From: Tritonibacter multivorans
GTDB taxonomy: Bacteria > Pseudomonadota > Alphaproteobacteria > Rhodobacterales > Rhodobacteraceae
NCBI RefSeq assembly: GCF_001458415.1
Contig: NZ_CYSD01000017.1
Span: 1-52,216, forward strand
Direction: 5' to 3'
DNA length: 52,216 bases
Part shown: positions 1-8,673 of the stretch, one piece after another
Layout of the letters: each line of letters opens with the position of its first letter
Position numbering within the stretch: the first letter of the stretch is position 1
Program-made: the position numbers and the translations under genes
The notes under the pieces: model-generated
What the model saw: the letters and a program-made list of their open reading frames with translations, nothing else
What the model was told of the DNA's origin: nothing
The model's database searches: none

Positions 1-149
1 TCACCGTTTCCAGTGGCTATTCCGCAGATCTGGGCACGTTCCCACGCGTTACTAACCCGTCCGCCGCTCACCCGAAGGTGCGCTCGACTTGCATGTGTTA
101 GGCCTGCCGCCAGCGTTCGTTCTGAGCCAGGATCAAACTCTCAAGTTGA
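1..149 (-). rRNA. rrs: 16S ribosomal RNA, 5' end (partial)
   Basis: The reverse strand carries the universal start of bacterial 16S rRNA, including the 27F primer region (AGAGTTTGATCCTGGCTCAG at about 125-144) and the helix with the CACCTTCGGGTG tetraloop. The alphaproteobacterial AACGAACGCTGGCGGCAGGC follows. Only the first ~150 nucleotides are in the window; the rest of the operon lies to the left. The mature 5' end is placed near 149 by comparison with typical 16S starts. Nothing in this piece looks degenerate. Confidence 0.97.
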
Positions 150-698
150 AATGCTCTTACAAGCATATCCTTGACGTTCGAACCTCTGCACATTTTTGAA
201 TGTCCTACCGCTTTCGCCACTTGAGGACGGGCCTCGCATAGCACGGCTTCGAACCCGGCTAGGAACTCGAAACGAACATTCATATTTCTCTGTCTGTTTG
301 TGCTTGGTTTCAAAAGAAACCGAAGCCGAACAAGACAGTGAAGCTGACACTCTATCATCGAAACCCTAAGGCCTCTAAGAGCGCGATATGTACAGACGTT
401 GATCCATCGAAATGAACCAAACCGCCCACATATCTCTTCAGTCATCCAACAATGTCAAAGAGCAACACCTTCAACGCCGACCTCCAGAGGTCAAAAACAG
501 GACCGTAACGCCAATCTCTCAGCGCACCGCCTGCCATACATCAAAGATGCCCCAGTCTCTCCTGAGCGTCTGCAGTCTTTCCTGCCGTCACGATCGTCTT
601 TCCGACCCGTCATCACCGTCTCTCCGATGTGTCCGCCTTGCGGCCAGTGCAGCGTCGCCGCCGCGCCCCGTAGCGCCTCAGCGCCGCCGGTGAAGGGG
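150..698 (-). other. rRNA operon leader region, no gene seen
   Basis: About 550 bases separate the 16S 5' end from the best promoter candidate. I see no protein gene that can be supported here; short frames on both strands lack ribosome sites and homology. The length and position fit a transcribed 16S precursor leader. I could not assign boxA-type antitermination elements with confidence. Confidence 0.5.
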
Positions 699-727
699 GT
701 TCTAAGGTTATACCCCAATAGCCGCAA
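699..727 (-). promoter_or_regulatory. candidate rRNA operon promoter
   Basis: On the reverse strand a TTGCGG -35-like hexamer (722-727) is followed after exactly 17 bases by TAGAAC (699-704). A T-rich stretch lies immediately upstream on that strand (about 730-780), which could serve as an UP element. Roseobacter rRNA promoters commonly have TTGnnn / TAGAAn-like hexamers, so the match is plausible. It is a pattern match only. Confidence 0.45.
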
Positions 728-865
728 GCGGTTTTTGCACAAAAACGCAAACTTTCTTCCAAAAACCTAGAAAAACAAAGATCTACAGCCCAACCCCGTT
801 CGTCAAACGCGCTAAAAAACTACCATCCCTCCCATCGCAAACAGCGCCAATGCAGACAGACCCCC

Positions 866-899
866 ACTTACCCACAGGGAGACCCAACTTACCCACAGG
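866..899. repeat. two TTACCCACA boxes, 21 bp apart
   Basis: ACTTACCCACAGG occurs twice as a direct repeat, with the nonamer TTACCCACA at 868-876 and 889-897. The nonamer differs from the DnaA-box consensus TTATNCACA at one position. The spacing of 21 bp is two helical turns. The pair sits upstream of the rRNA promoter candidate and downstream of modC. DnaA binding is inference. Confidence 0.4.
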
Positions 900-959
900 C
901 GGACAGTGGAATCATTGAAAAGAATCCCGGCAAAACCTCCATGTGCCGCCTTATCAAAT

Positions 960-984
960 AGGGCAGCGCGTCCTGCGCTGCCCT
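960..984 (-). terminator. hairpin downstream of modC
   Basis: A perfect 10-bp inverted repeat (AGGGCAGCGC / GCGCTGCCCT, loop of 5) lies 55 bases past the modC stop. On the modC strand it is followed by a short T-rich stretch rather than a full T run. A terminator for the mod operon is likely. Confidence 0.6.
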
Positions 985-1038
985 AAAGACCAAGACAACC
1001 GGCCCAGCCCGGAAGGAGGCAAGGCCAAGTTTGAAACA

Positions 1039-2160
1039 CTATCCCTTGCTAATCGGGGGCAAAGGATGCTTTTCCGCAGTAACGTTCACATCAAAAGGAT
1101 CGATCGATACAGATTTGATGACCGCATAGCAGGCTGTTCCCTGTACCAGGGCAAGTGCTTGTGCAGACCGCTTTGTGACCCGTGCCAAAAGATCCCCGGC
1201 CGGCGTCTTCAGCTTCAGAAGGACAGCAGGCCCATCGCCTGCCCGGACGGACTGGATCTGGGCGGGCACAATATTCAGAGTCGATAGACCCTCCGGTCGC
1301 GACAGTGCAATCACCACATCATGGGCCGCCACACGCAGCCTCAGCTGTGCGCCAATGCGCCCGCTCACCTTTGGAACAAAAAGCGTTTGGCCACCTGCCA
1401 CCAATTCGGTCAAACCATCCTCGTGATGAGACACCACCGCAGCACGGATCAACGCGCCCGCACCGCGGATGCCCACTGGCGTCACATCTGCATCCGCCAG
1501 CACATCGTCTGCAGGACCCGTTCGCAGAATTTTGCCGCGTTCGAGCACAACAATGGTTGTTGCCAGCCTGGCCACTTCGTCCGGCGAGTGACTGACATAG
1601 AGTATCGGAATTTGCAGCTCATCACGCATTCGTTCGAAATAGGGCAGGATCTCCGCTTTGCGCGGGTCATCCAGCGCCGACAGCGGCTCGTCCGCCAGAA
1701 GAACCTCGGGTCCGGAGAGCAACGCCCGGCCAATCGCAACGCGTTGCTTTTCACCGCCCGACAATTGGCCCGGAAAGCGGTCCAACAACGCATCAAGGCC
1801 GAGCATGTGTACGATCTTGTCGAAACCTTCAAATCGCGTGTGCCGTGGCGCAAACCGCTGACCGTATTTCAAGTTCTGACGCACATTCAAATGCGGAAAC
1901 AAAAGCCCGTCCTGAAACACATAGCCCACGCGCCGCTTGTGTGGCGGTATGTTGACGCCCCGCTGACGATCAAAGACCACGCGCCCACCCAGAGCAATTC
2001 GACCCTGATCCGGCGGAAGCAGCCCTGCAACACTTTTGATAACGGTCGACTTGCCGGACCCCGATCGGCCAAACAACACCGTCACCCCAGCTGGCGCCGC
2101 AAAGGAAGCATCCAGATCAAAGGCCCCTTGGCGATGACGAAGCTCGACCTCAAACACCAC
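1039..2160 (-). CDS. modC: molybdate ABC transporter ATP-binding protein ModC
   Basis: Cytoplasmic ATPase that powers molybdate import through ModB. The N-terminal half is an ABC domain with Walker A (FGRSGSGKST), the LSGGEKQRVAIGRALL signature and a Walker B ending in LLADEPLSALD. The C-terminal ~120 residues form the molybdate-binding MOP/TOBE-type region usual in ModC. At 373 residues it is close to the ~350 of E. coli ModC. I chose the GTG at 2160 because the family begins at this point (VVFEVELRHRQ); a longer frame to 2238 would run deep into modB. The gene overlaps the end of modB by 11 bases, implying translational coupling in a modABC operon. Confidence 0.93.
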   Translation of the reverse strand: MVFEVELRHRQGAFDLDASFAAPAGVTVLFGRSGSGKSTVIKSVAGLLPPDQGRIALGGRVVFDRQRGVNIPPHKRRVGYVFQDGLLFPHLNVRQNLKYGQRFAPRHTRFEGFDKIVHMLGLDALLDRFPGQLSGGEKQRVAIGRALLSGPEVLLADEPLSALDDPRKAEILPYFERMRDELQIPILYVSHSPDEVARLATTIVVLERGKILRTGPADDVLADADVTPVGIRGAGALIRAAVVSHHEDGLTELVAGGQTLFVPKVSGRIGAQLRLRVAAHDVVIALSRPEGLSTLNIVPAQIQSVRAGDGPAVLLKLKTPAGDLLARVTKRSAQALALVQGTACYAVIKSVSIDPFDVNVTAEKHPLPPISKG

Positions 2161-2860
2161 GGTTAAATCCCTCGCCCCCGATCTTGCGCGCGACCCGGCG
2201 CGCCAGAAACTCCGAACAGAAGAGCGCGAACAATGCAACGCTGGTGGACATCACAACAAGACGCATCGCGGGCGCTTCGCCTCCGGGGACCTGCAAAGCC
2301 GCATAAATCGCTGAAGGCAAGGTTTGGGTTTCGCCCGGAATATTGGCCACAAACGTGATGGTCGCACCGAATTCCCCCATGGCTTTTGCAAAACACAGGA
2401 GCACTCCCGTGATTATGCCCGGCAGAATGAGAGGCAGCGTGACAGTCAGGAAAACCCACATCCGCGATGCGCCCAGTGTCGCTGCAGCCTGTTCCAACCG
2501 CTGATCTACCGACTCGATCGACAGACGAAGGGCCCGCACAAGCAGCGGAAAGCCCATGATCCCGGCCGCAAGAGCAGCCCCCTGCCATCTAAAGGCCACC
2601 CCCAATCCAACCGCCTCAAGCAGGCGACCGGCAAAACCCAAGGGGCCAAACACAACCAGCAAAATATACCCTGTGACAACGGGCGGCAAAATGAGTGGAA
2701 GATGGACCAGACCATTGAGGAGCTGTTTGCCCGGAAAACTGCGGCGCGCCAGAACGAATGCAACAAGCAAACCAATTGGAAACGCACAAAGCGTGGCCCA
2801 GAAAGCCACCTTCAGCGACAGGCTCACCGCCAGCATCTCTGTCTCACTGAGCCAGCTCAC
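2150..2860 (-). CDS. modB: molybdate ABC transporter permease ModB
   Basis: Inner-membrane permease of the molybdate importer. The 236-residue product begins SETEMLAVSLSLKVAF, which aligns with the known ModB start, and has five or so hydrophobic segments. The EAA-like loop (EQAAATLGASRMWVFLTVTLPLILPGI) contacts ModC. The start is taken as the GTG at 2860, whose GTGA overlaps the modA stop by four bases. A longer upstream frame only reads modA out of frame. It is the middle gene of the modA-modB-modC operon. Confidence 0.93.
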   Translation of the reverse strand: MSWLSETEMLAVSLSLKVAFWATLCAFPIGLLVAFVLARRSFPGKQLLNGLVHLPLILPPVVTGYILLVVFGPLGFAGRLLEAVGLGVAFRWQGAALAAGIMGFPLLVRALRLSIESVDQRLEQAAATLGASRMWVFLTVTLPLILPGIITGVLLCFAKAMGEFGATITFVANIPGETQTLPSAIYAALQVPGGEAPAMRLVVMSTSVALFALFCSEFLARRVARKIGGEGFNRGV

Positions 2861-3627
2861 TGGACATCCTCGAGGACAGTAAAACCGTGGGCAACAAAGA
2901 CACTGGCTGCGATGGGGCCCTTCAAAAAGGCCAGGAAGTCTTCGGCCTGAGCATTGTTGCGACCTGAAATCATCGCCGCAGGGTATCGTATAGGCGAATG
3001 GGATCCCTCCGGAAAGCGACCAACCACATGCACCCGTTGTTCTGCTAGTGCATCGGTTTCGTAGACGACCGCATATTTCACCGCGCCCGTCGCAGCAAAC
3101 GACAAGGCACTGCGCACATTGTCCGATTGCACGATGTTTTGCGCAACGGCGTCCCACACACCAACGGCCTGCAGGGCTTCTTTGGCGTAGATACCAGCCG
3201 GAACAGCGTTGACCTGCGCCAGCACCAATTTGTTTCCAAGGAGTCGGTCTGGCAAGCTGGCCCATTCTTCAATTGGCACCTGATCGCGTCCAGAGACCAA
3301 CACAAGGCCATTGCCCAGAAGCGGCGTCTGACTGTCTGAAACAAGTTTGCCCTTGCGGTCCAGATCGTCCATCCAAAGCTGATTTGCAGAAATGAACAAA
3401 TCTGCAGGTGCACCCAGACCGATCTGGCGCGCCATTGTGGCCGAGCTTCCGTAAGAAATACGAATGTCGGTCGCTGTAGCGTAGACATCCACGACCTCTT
3501 CAAGGACACCCTTCAAACTCGCGGCCGCAAAAACCTTTACCTCCGCCATCAATCGGGTCGGCACAAAGGCGCAAACACTTAGGGCCATCAATAGTGTTTT
3601 CAGGTAGGGCGGCACGCGATCATCCAA
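2857..3627 (-). CDS. modA: molybdate-binding periplasmic protein ModA
   Basis: Periplasmic oxyanion-binding protein that delivers molybdate (or tungstate) to ModB. The N-terminus (residues ~8-28) is a signal peptide, followed by the family start VKVFAAASLKGVLEEV. Binding-site regions SYGSSATMARQI and GAPADLFISANQLWMD are present. The length of 256 residues is normal. It is the first gene of the operon, with a region of ~110 bases upstream that also holds the terminator of the neighbouring chemotaxis operon. No clear ModE site was recognised. Confidence 0.93.
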   Translation of the reverse strand: MDDRVPPYLKTLLMALSVCAFVPTRLMAEVKVFAAASLKGVLEEVVDVYATATDIRISYGSSATMARQIGLGAPADLFISANQLWMDDLDRKGKLVSDSQTPLLGNGLVLVSGRDQVPIEEWASLPDRLLGNKLVLAQVNAVPAGIYAKEALQAVGVWDAVAQNIVQSDNVRSALSFAATGAVKYAVVYETDALAEQRVHVVGRFPEGSHSPIRYPAAMISGRNNAQAEDFLAFLKGPIAASVFVAHGFTVLEDVQ

Positions 3628-3706
3628 TCTTCGTCAAGACTAGAACTATTTAAGCGCCGAACGGGCTTTGTACCAGCAAGCGGTGTACGGTCCGTGAGAA
3701 AAATGG

Positions 3707-3735
3707 AAAAGCGCCGACCAATTGGCCGACGCTTT
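3707..3735 (-). terminator. terminator of the main chemotaxis operon
   Basis: An inverted repeat, AAAGCGTCGGCCAA / TTGGTCGGCGCTTTT on the reverse strand, ends six bases beyond the stop of the last che-operon gene. It has one mismatch in a ~14-bp stem and a run of T at its 3' side. Confidence 0.75.
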
Positions 3736-3740
3736 GTGTG

Positions 3741-4070
3741 CTACATTTCGAACATTTCGCCACGTTCCCGCAGGCGATCACGTAGTTTTTGCAATGTGAC
3801 CGAAGACGTTGCTCGGTCGATATCCGTGATATCTGTCGTCGTCACTTGCTCTCGCAGATTATCGAAAAAGATCGACAACCCGCCAAGCGTTTGCCAGATC
3901 AGATCGAAATCCTGTAATTTCTTGATCTCTTCACTGGTCGGCCGGGACTGGCGCTCGATGATATCAAGCACAGAGTCCTCAAGGACACGCACTTGCGCCT
4001 GCAACTGGCGCATTTCGCGGGCCGAATTGGCATATACAGTATCAAGCGGTTTTGTGTGTCCCTCTGCCAT
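3741..4070 (-). CDS. CheT/CheZ-like chemotaxis protein (candidate CheY-P phosphatase)
   Basis: A 109-residue, mostly helical protein ending the che operon, three bases after cheY. A helix at residues 51-70 contains QDFDLIWQTL, a DxxxQ motif (Asp56, Gln60). It resembles the QDFQDLTGQ active-site helix of CheZ, where the catalytic Asp and Gln have the same spacing. In Sinorhizobium meliloti the last gene of the equivalent operon encodes CheT, a small protein with a DxxxQ helix reported to speed CheY1-P decay. Function here is inferred from motif, size and position; overall similarity to CheZ is too low to see by eye. The role could instead be structural. Confidence 0.6.
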   Translation of the reverse strand: MAEGHTKPLDTVYANSAREMRQLQAQVRVLEDSVLDIIERQSRPTSEEIKKLQDFDLIWQTLGGLSIFFDNLREQVTTTDITDIDRATSSVTLQKLRDRLRERGEMFEM

Positions 4071-4073
4071 GTT

Positions 4074-4460
4074 TTACAGACGCCCCACCACTTGCTCGAT
4101 GGCTTGCTGCATGGACGCTACTGTAAACGGCTTGCGAATGATGTTGTTCAGACCAAGTTTGCGACCAGTATCGATCATTTCCTGTGTCGGTTTTCCGGTC
4201 ACAAGAATAAAGCCCACGCGCTGTGTCGATTGGTTCGAACGCAGCGCCTGCAACAGGCCCAGGCCATCCATGCCCGGCATGTTATAGTCCGACAGCACCA
4301 GGTGAACTGGCGTCTGCATCAGTTTTTGGTATGCGCCCTGGCCACTGCTGTCGACCATGTAGTTTTTGATGCCAAGCTCATCAAGACATTGCGTCAGGAT
4401 GCCTCGGCTAGTCGACATGTCGTCAACAACCATCACACGCAGAGAATCTTTCAAGCCCAT
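4074..4460 (-). CDS. cheY: chemotaxis response regulator CheY (CheY2-like)
   Basis: Single-domain receiver of 128 residues. It has the acidic pair (VMVVDDMS), the phospho-acceptor Asp in LVLSDYNMPGMDG, the Thr in FILVTGKPT and the Lys in NNIIRKPF. By gene order (after cheR, before the CheT-like gene) it matches CheY2, the motor-binding regulator of rhizobial operons; the other CheY in this operon would be the phosphate sink. That division of labour is inference from synteny. Confidence 0.9.
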   Translation of the reverse strand: MGLKDSLRVMVVDDMSTSRGILTQCLDELGIKNYMVDSSGQGAYQKLMQTPVHLVLSDYNMPGMDGLGLLQALRSNQSTQRVGFILVTGKPTQEMIDTGRKLGLNNIIRKPFTVASMQQAIEQVVGRL

Positions 4461-4502
4461 TTTTTAGTTCCTTGTTTGGCTACCCACATCTGCAGGACTG
4501 CT

Positions 4503-5360
4503 TCAGTTGGGAGAATTGACATAAGTGGTGATACCGGCCGGTGTCAGGAATTGAGAAGCAGGTCCTGACATTCGCTCTGAATGGCCGATGAAGAGGTAAC
4601 CACCTGGGTTAAGCACACGCTGGAAGGCCTGCCACACTTTCTGCTGGGTCGGATTATCGAAATAGATCGCGACATTTCGGCAAAAGATGGCATCAAATTT
4701 CCCATTGAAAGGAAACGGCTGGATCAGGTTCAAAACACCGAAAGTACACTTCGCACGCAGATGCTGTGGAACACGGGCCATATCAGGACGCGACCCGGGC
4801 TCCAGATTGAAGCGACTTTGTTTCGGAACCCCGTCGAAATCTTCGCGCGGGTATTCAGCGGCTTGCGCCTTTTGAACCACCACCGGATCGATATCAGTCC
4901 CAAGAATTTTGATATCCATCTTTTCCGCATCAGGGCACAGATCGTGCAGCACCGATGCAATGGTGTAAGGCTCCTGCCCAATGGAACATCCTGCAGACCA
5001 GATCCGCACCCGCCCCCCGCGTTTTGCCTGAGCAATCAGCGGCGGCAAAACATCATTGCGCAGGGTTTCAAAGTGATGCGGTTCCCGGAAGAACTGCGTC
5101 ACATTGGTGGTCAGAAGAGACAGCAGTTCGCTGCGCTCAGCTTCCGCGTTGGGTCCGTCCAAGCTCTTGAGGTAGTCCTTGAACACCGTGATGTTCTGCT
5201 TGCGCAATTTTCTGGACAGGCGGGACGACACCAGAGGCTTCTTACTGGAGGACATCGCCAAACCAAAGTGCTTGTAGGCGAAAGACGCAATGGCCTCAAA
5301 ATCCTGATCAGACAGGGTAAAGCCATCGCCCCTTGGGTCTATGTTAGGCGATATTGTCAC
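4503..5360 (-). CDS. cheR: chemoreceptor methyltransferase CheR
   Basis: SAM-dependent methylation of glutamates on chemoreceptors, for adaptation. The 285-residue protein has the N-terminal helical CheR domain (~20-75). The catalytic domain follows, with the SAM motif RIWSAGCSIGQEPYTIAS and later DAIFCRNVAIYFD. It starts with GTG at 5360, directly abutting the cheW stop. The normal partner, methylesterase CheB, is absent from this operon and found at 40.8-41.9 kb. Confidence 0.93.
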   Translation of the reverse strand: MTISPNIDPRGDGFTLSDQDFEAIASFAYKHFGLAMSSSKKPLVSSRLSRKLRKQNITVFKDYLKSLDGPNAEAERSELLSLLTTNVTQFFREPHHFETLRNDVLPPLIAQAKRGGRVRIWSAGCSIGQEPYTIASVLHDLCPDAEKMDIKILGTDIDPVVVQKAQAAEYPREDFDGVPKQSRFNLEPGSRPDMARVPQHLRAKCTFGVLNLIQPFPFNGKFDAIFCRNVAIYFDNPTQQKVWQAFQRVLNPGGYLFIGHSERMSGPASQFLTPAGITTYVNSPN

Positions 5361-5846
5361 TTAGATAACCTGTTCCGGTGCGGAAATAACTGCATCAAGG
5401 TTGATGATACGAACCATGGTGTCATCGTGACTGATGATCCCTTGGATGTACTCCATGGTGCTGCGACTATCGACCTGCGGTGTTTCCTGGATCTCTTCCG
5501 GGTTAATGGAAATGATCTCGGATACGGATTCGGCCAGAAGGCCAACCGGCTTGCCATGCACGGCTACGACGATCACGACATTCCGTTCACTTGCTTCGGT
5601 CTGCTGCAGGCCGAAACGCGCGGACAGGTCATAAATCGGGATAACTGCGCCCCGCAGGTTCATCACACCCAGCACATCGGCAGGCGCATGCGGCAGGATC
5701 GTGACCGGCGACCATCGACGGATTTCCCGGATTTGCGTGATCTTCAGACAGAACGCTTGACCTGCGACCGTGAAGCTCACGAATTCGCTCTGCAGCGCGT
5801 GTTTGACCTCCTGGTCAGGCATGTTGACTTCAGCTTGCGATTGCAT
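5361..5846 (-). CDS. cheW: chemotaxis coupling protein CheW
   Basis: Couples receptors to CheA in the signalling array. The 161-residue product is a CheW beta-barrel domain with FVSFTVAGQAFCLKITQIREI near the start and VMNLRGAVIPIYDLSARFG in the middle. The ATG at 5846 has a purine-rich ribosome site inside the end of cheA, so the genes overlap by 17 bases. An alternative ATG at 5822 (MPDQEV) would shorten the N-terminus by eight residues. Confidence 0.93.
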   Translation of the reverse strand: MQSQAEVNMPDQEVKHALQSEFVSFTVAGQAFCLKITQIREIRRWSPVTILPHAPADVLGVMNLRGAVIPIYDLSARFGLQQTEASERNVVIVVAVHGKPVGLLAESVSEIISINPEEIQETPQVDSRSTMEYIQGIISHDDTMVRIINLDAVISAPEQVI

Positions 5847-8013
5847 TGCTCATTCTCCGCTCTGTGTCAAAGCCGGCAGTTCCGCCAGCCGAGATAATGC
5901 TTTCAGGATCAAGGATCATGGCGATCTTACCGTCCCCCAAGATTGTCGCAGCTGCGACACCGGGGATGTTTCCGCAAACGCCATCAAGGCTCTTGATCAC
6001 CACTTGGCGTTGGTCGTGGATATCATCCACTGCCAGCGCGCTGCGCTGACCTGTCTCGGTTTCCACGAGAAGATAGACACCCGGCGGTTGGTCATCCGGC
6101 TTCATCAGCCCCAAAGCCCCTGCGACATCGCAGATTGGGACAAAATTGCCGCGAATGGACAACAGGGTTCCATCGGCACCCAAGCTGTTAATCATGTCAT
6201 CGCTGCCCCGCATTGTCTCCACAATGGAGGTAATGGGCACAACCATGGTCTGACCGCCAACCGACACAACCATTCCATCCATGACAGCCAGTGTCAGAGG
6301 CAGAATAATTGTAAACGTGGAGCCTTTGCCCGGTGTGGAGGTAATGCTGATACGACCACCCAGTCCGGTCACCGCATTCTTCACCACATCCATACCCACG
6401 CCACGACCAGAGAGGTTGGAAACCTCCTTCGCAGTGGAGAAACCAGGCAAGAACAGAAGGTTGTCGATTTCGCTGTCTGTGAGCTCAGCGTTTTCAGGAA
6501 TAAGCCCCTTCTCGATCGCGATCTGTTTGACTTTGGGTCGGTTGATACCGGCGCCATCATCCTTGATCTCGATACAAACGCTGCCAGAGCGATGCGATGC
6601 AGACAGTCGGATTTCGCCCACGCGCGATTTCCCGGCTGCCTCGCGATCTTCTGGCTTTTCAAGACCATGGTCGACCGCATTTCGCAGAATGTGGGTCAAC
6701 GGATCCGACAGCCGTTCGATCACTGTTTTATCAACTTCGGTGTTTTCACCTTCGTTGATCAGCTTTGCTTGCTTTTCGGTCGCCGAAGAGGCTTCGCGAA
6801 CAATCCGAGCCATGCGCTGGAACAGCGGCTTTACCGGCTGCGCACGAATGGCCATAACACCTTCTTGGATGTCACGCGCGAGGTTTTTGAACCCTTCGAG
6901 TTCCGTTTCCACGTCCCGCATATCACCCGCATTCAGGTTCGCGATTTGCTGCGCCAACATCGAATGGTTGATGATCAGCTCGCCGACCGCGTTGATCAAC
7001 CGGTCCACCCGCTCAAGCTCAACACGCAGGGTCGGCTTTGGTCCGCGTTGCTCCTTTTTGGCGGCTTCGGGACTTGCTGCTTCGGCCTGTTCAACCGGTT
7101 CTGCTTCTGCCACCTTCACCTCCTCTGCGGGGGCCGGCGCCTCAAAAGGGCCGGATGTATCCGTTTCTGGTGCCTCCGCCGGAGCCGCCGCAGGAGGGGT
7201 GACCTCCGGAAGACCGGAACCAAGCGGACCTGCGTCTGCTCCGAAAGCGGCATTAAGCGCTTCCAGGGCCGCAGCCTCTTCCTCATCATCTTTGTCCGAC
7301 GCGATGGACAGCTCGCACAGCCCTTCGACGAATTCGAACACAGCCTCGACACGCGACTGGGGCTCACTGGACGTCAGCTCCAGATCCCAGGCCAAATAGC
7401 TTTCGGCCATGTCCATCGAGTCAAAACCAGGCAGCTCGCTTTCATCGAGCACAACTTTCAAATCACCCAGTTCACTCAGTGCCTGGAAAAGAAAGAAAGG
7501 TTCGTTGCCGGTGCCAAACATCTCTTTCAGCGGCTGAAACCGGATCGTGTAGTTCTTCTCCGATTCAATCGCCAAAGGAGGCGGAGCAGCAGGACCACCA
7601 AGGCCCATCGGCTCGAATGTGAGTTCTTCTTCTTCCTCGTCGAGGTATTCCTCCAGACCCGCGATCAGCGTGTCGTGGTGTTCCTCGTCCGTGCTGCCAC
7701 CGTCGCGGGCGACAGCAACCAGATCGGCAAGGTGGTCAGAGCAGCGCAGCAGCAGCTGGATCAGTTTTGTATCCAGCTGAACTTTGTTGGAACGCACTTC
7801 ATCAAAGACTGTTTCAAACTTGTGGGCAAAGCCCACCAGTTCGTCCAATCCAAATGCTCCCGCGCCACCCTTAATGGAGTGAACTGCGCGGAAAACCGCG
7901 TTCACAATTTCAGGATCGTGATCGCCTCCTTCGACAGCGGTCAGACCCTCGTCCATTGCTTCAAGGAGCTCTTCGCACTCCTCAAAGAATGTATCTTGGA
8001 TAGACCCAGACAT
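5830..8013 (-). CDS. cheA: chemotaxis histidine kinase CheA
   Basis: Central kinase of the pathway, 727 residues. Domains in order: P1 phosphotransfer domain with His45 in AVHSIKGGAGAFG; a second acidic region (~140-300) with a Pro/Ala/Glu-rich linker; dimerisation helices (~330-410); HATPase domain with N-box HILRNAVDHGLE and G boxes; C-terminal CheW-like P5 domain. The very acidic stretch EYLDEEEEELTFEP lies between P1 and P2. It abuts cheY1 upstream (1-base gap) and overlaps cheW downstream. Confidence 0.95.
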   Translation of the reverse strand: MSGSIQDTFFEECEELLEAMDEGLTAVEGGDHDPEIVNAVFRAVHSIKGGAGAFGLDELVGFAHKFETVFDEVRSNKVQLDTKLIQLLLRCSDHLADLVAVARDGGSTDEEHHDTLIAGLEEYLDEEEEELTFEPMGLGGPAAPPPLAIESEKNYTIRFQPLKEMFGTGNEPFFLFQALSELGDLKVVLDESELPGFDSMDMAESYLAWDLELTSSEPQSRVEAVFEFVEGLCELSIASDKDDEEEAAALEALNAAFGADAGPLGSGLPEVTPPAAAPAEAPETDTSGPFEAPAPAEEVKVAEAEPVEQAEAASPEAAKKEQRGPKPTLRVELERVDRLINAVGELIINHSMLAQQIANLNAGDMRDVETELEGFKNLARDIQEGVMAIRAQPVKPLFQRMARIVREASSATEKQAKLINEGENTEVDKTVIERLSDPLTHILRNAVDHGLEKPEDREAAGKSRVGEIRLSASHRSGSVCIEIKDDGAGINRPKVKQIAIEKGLIPENAELTDSEIDNLLFLPGFSTAKEVSNLSGRGVGMDVVKNAVTGLGGRISITSTPGKGSTFTIILPLTLAVMDGMVVSVGGQTMVVPITSIVETMRGSDDMINSLGADGTLLSIRGNFVPICDVAGALGLMKPDDQPPGVYLLVETETGQRSALAVDDIHDQRQVVIKSLDGVCGNIPGVAAATILGDGKIAMILDPESIISAGGTAGFDTERRMSNAIAS

Positions 8014-8014
8014 C

Positions 8015-8389
8015 TTAGGCGACGGCCCCCGTTACACGTTTCAGAGCAAAGATCAGAGACTGATCGTCAAACGGCTTGGTGATCCAGCCGGTCGCACCTG
8101 CATCACGGGCACGTGCTTTCATCTCGGGTGCGCTTTCGGTGGTCAGAACCAGGATCGGAACCTTGGAATTGATGTCCGTGCCACGCAGCTCTTCAATGAC
8201 GCCAAACCCATCGAGGTTCGGCATATTGATGTCGGTGATTACGACATCCGGGGCAACGCCCGCATACATATCAACACCTTCGCGGCCATCAACGGCGCAG
8301 TGGTATTCAAATCCGGCTTCTTCAAGAGTAGCCGCCAGCAGATTCCGGATGGTGCGGGAATCGTCGATTGCCAGAACTTTGGTTTTCAT
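8015..8389 (-). CDS. cheY: chemotaxis response regulator CheY (CheY1-like, probable phosphate sink)
   Basis: Receiver domain only, 124 residues. It has the acidic pair LAIDDSRTIR, phospho-acceptor VVITDINMPNLDG, Thr in LVLTTES and Lys in GWITKPF. It lies between the STAS gene and cheA. In Sinorhizobium meliloti that position is occupied by CheY1, a phosphate sink rather than the motor regulator. Its ATG overlaps the STAS gene stop by four bases. Confidence 0.9.
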   Translation of the reverse strand: MKTKVLAIDDSRTIRNLLAATLEEAGFEYHCAVDGREGVDMYAGVAPDVVITDINMPNLDGFGVIEELRGTDINSKVPILVLTTESAPEMKARARDAGATGWITKPFDDQSLIFALKRVTGAVA

Positions 8390-8673
8390 GCTGTTTCCTC
8401 GTCTTCAAATCGGGAGGGTTCCAAGCCCAGGAGAGTGAGGGACTTGCGGCAGCCCTCATTGATATTGGTGACCGAGAAACCCAAACCCTCGGAACGCCAT
8501 TGTTGTTCAGCGCCCAGCAGGAGCTGCAGGCAGCGGGACGGCAAGACCGTCACATTGCCGCAATCAATTTCGACCGCCTTCTCACGGGAAGAGGTCAAGA
8601 AAGCGATCAGTGGGTCTAGATCCGCGAAGGCATTGGGTAGGTCGAGATTATGCTTCAGCGTTTCAGTGGACAT
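8386..8673 (-). CDS. cheS: STAS-domain chemotaxis protein CheS
   Basis: About 95 residues forming a STAS-like fold: an N-terminal strand, CGNVTVLPSRCLQLLLGAEQQWRSEGLGFSV and a C-terminal helix. The first-gene position before cheY1-cheA matches CheS of Sinorhizobium meliloti, which binds CheA and accelerates CheY1 dephosphorylation. I favour ATG 8673 (MSTETLKHN), preceded at some distance by a GGGGG stretch; a GTG at 8688 would add five residues. Assignment rests on fold pattern and synteny. Confidence 0.75.
   Translation of the reverse strand: MSTETLKHNLDLPNAFADLDPLIAFLTSSREKAVEIDCGNVTVLPSRCLQLLLGAEQQWRSEGLGFSVTNINEGCRKSLTLLGLEPSRFEDEETA

Noticed and set aside
5770-8082. Long + strand frame opposite cheA
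   Set aside because: Antisense shadow in a high-GC gene; His/Arg/Gln-rich composition, while cheA on the other strand has all its domains.
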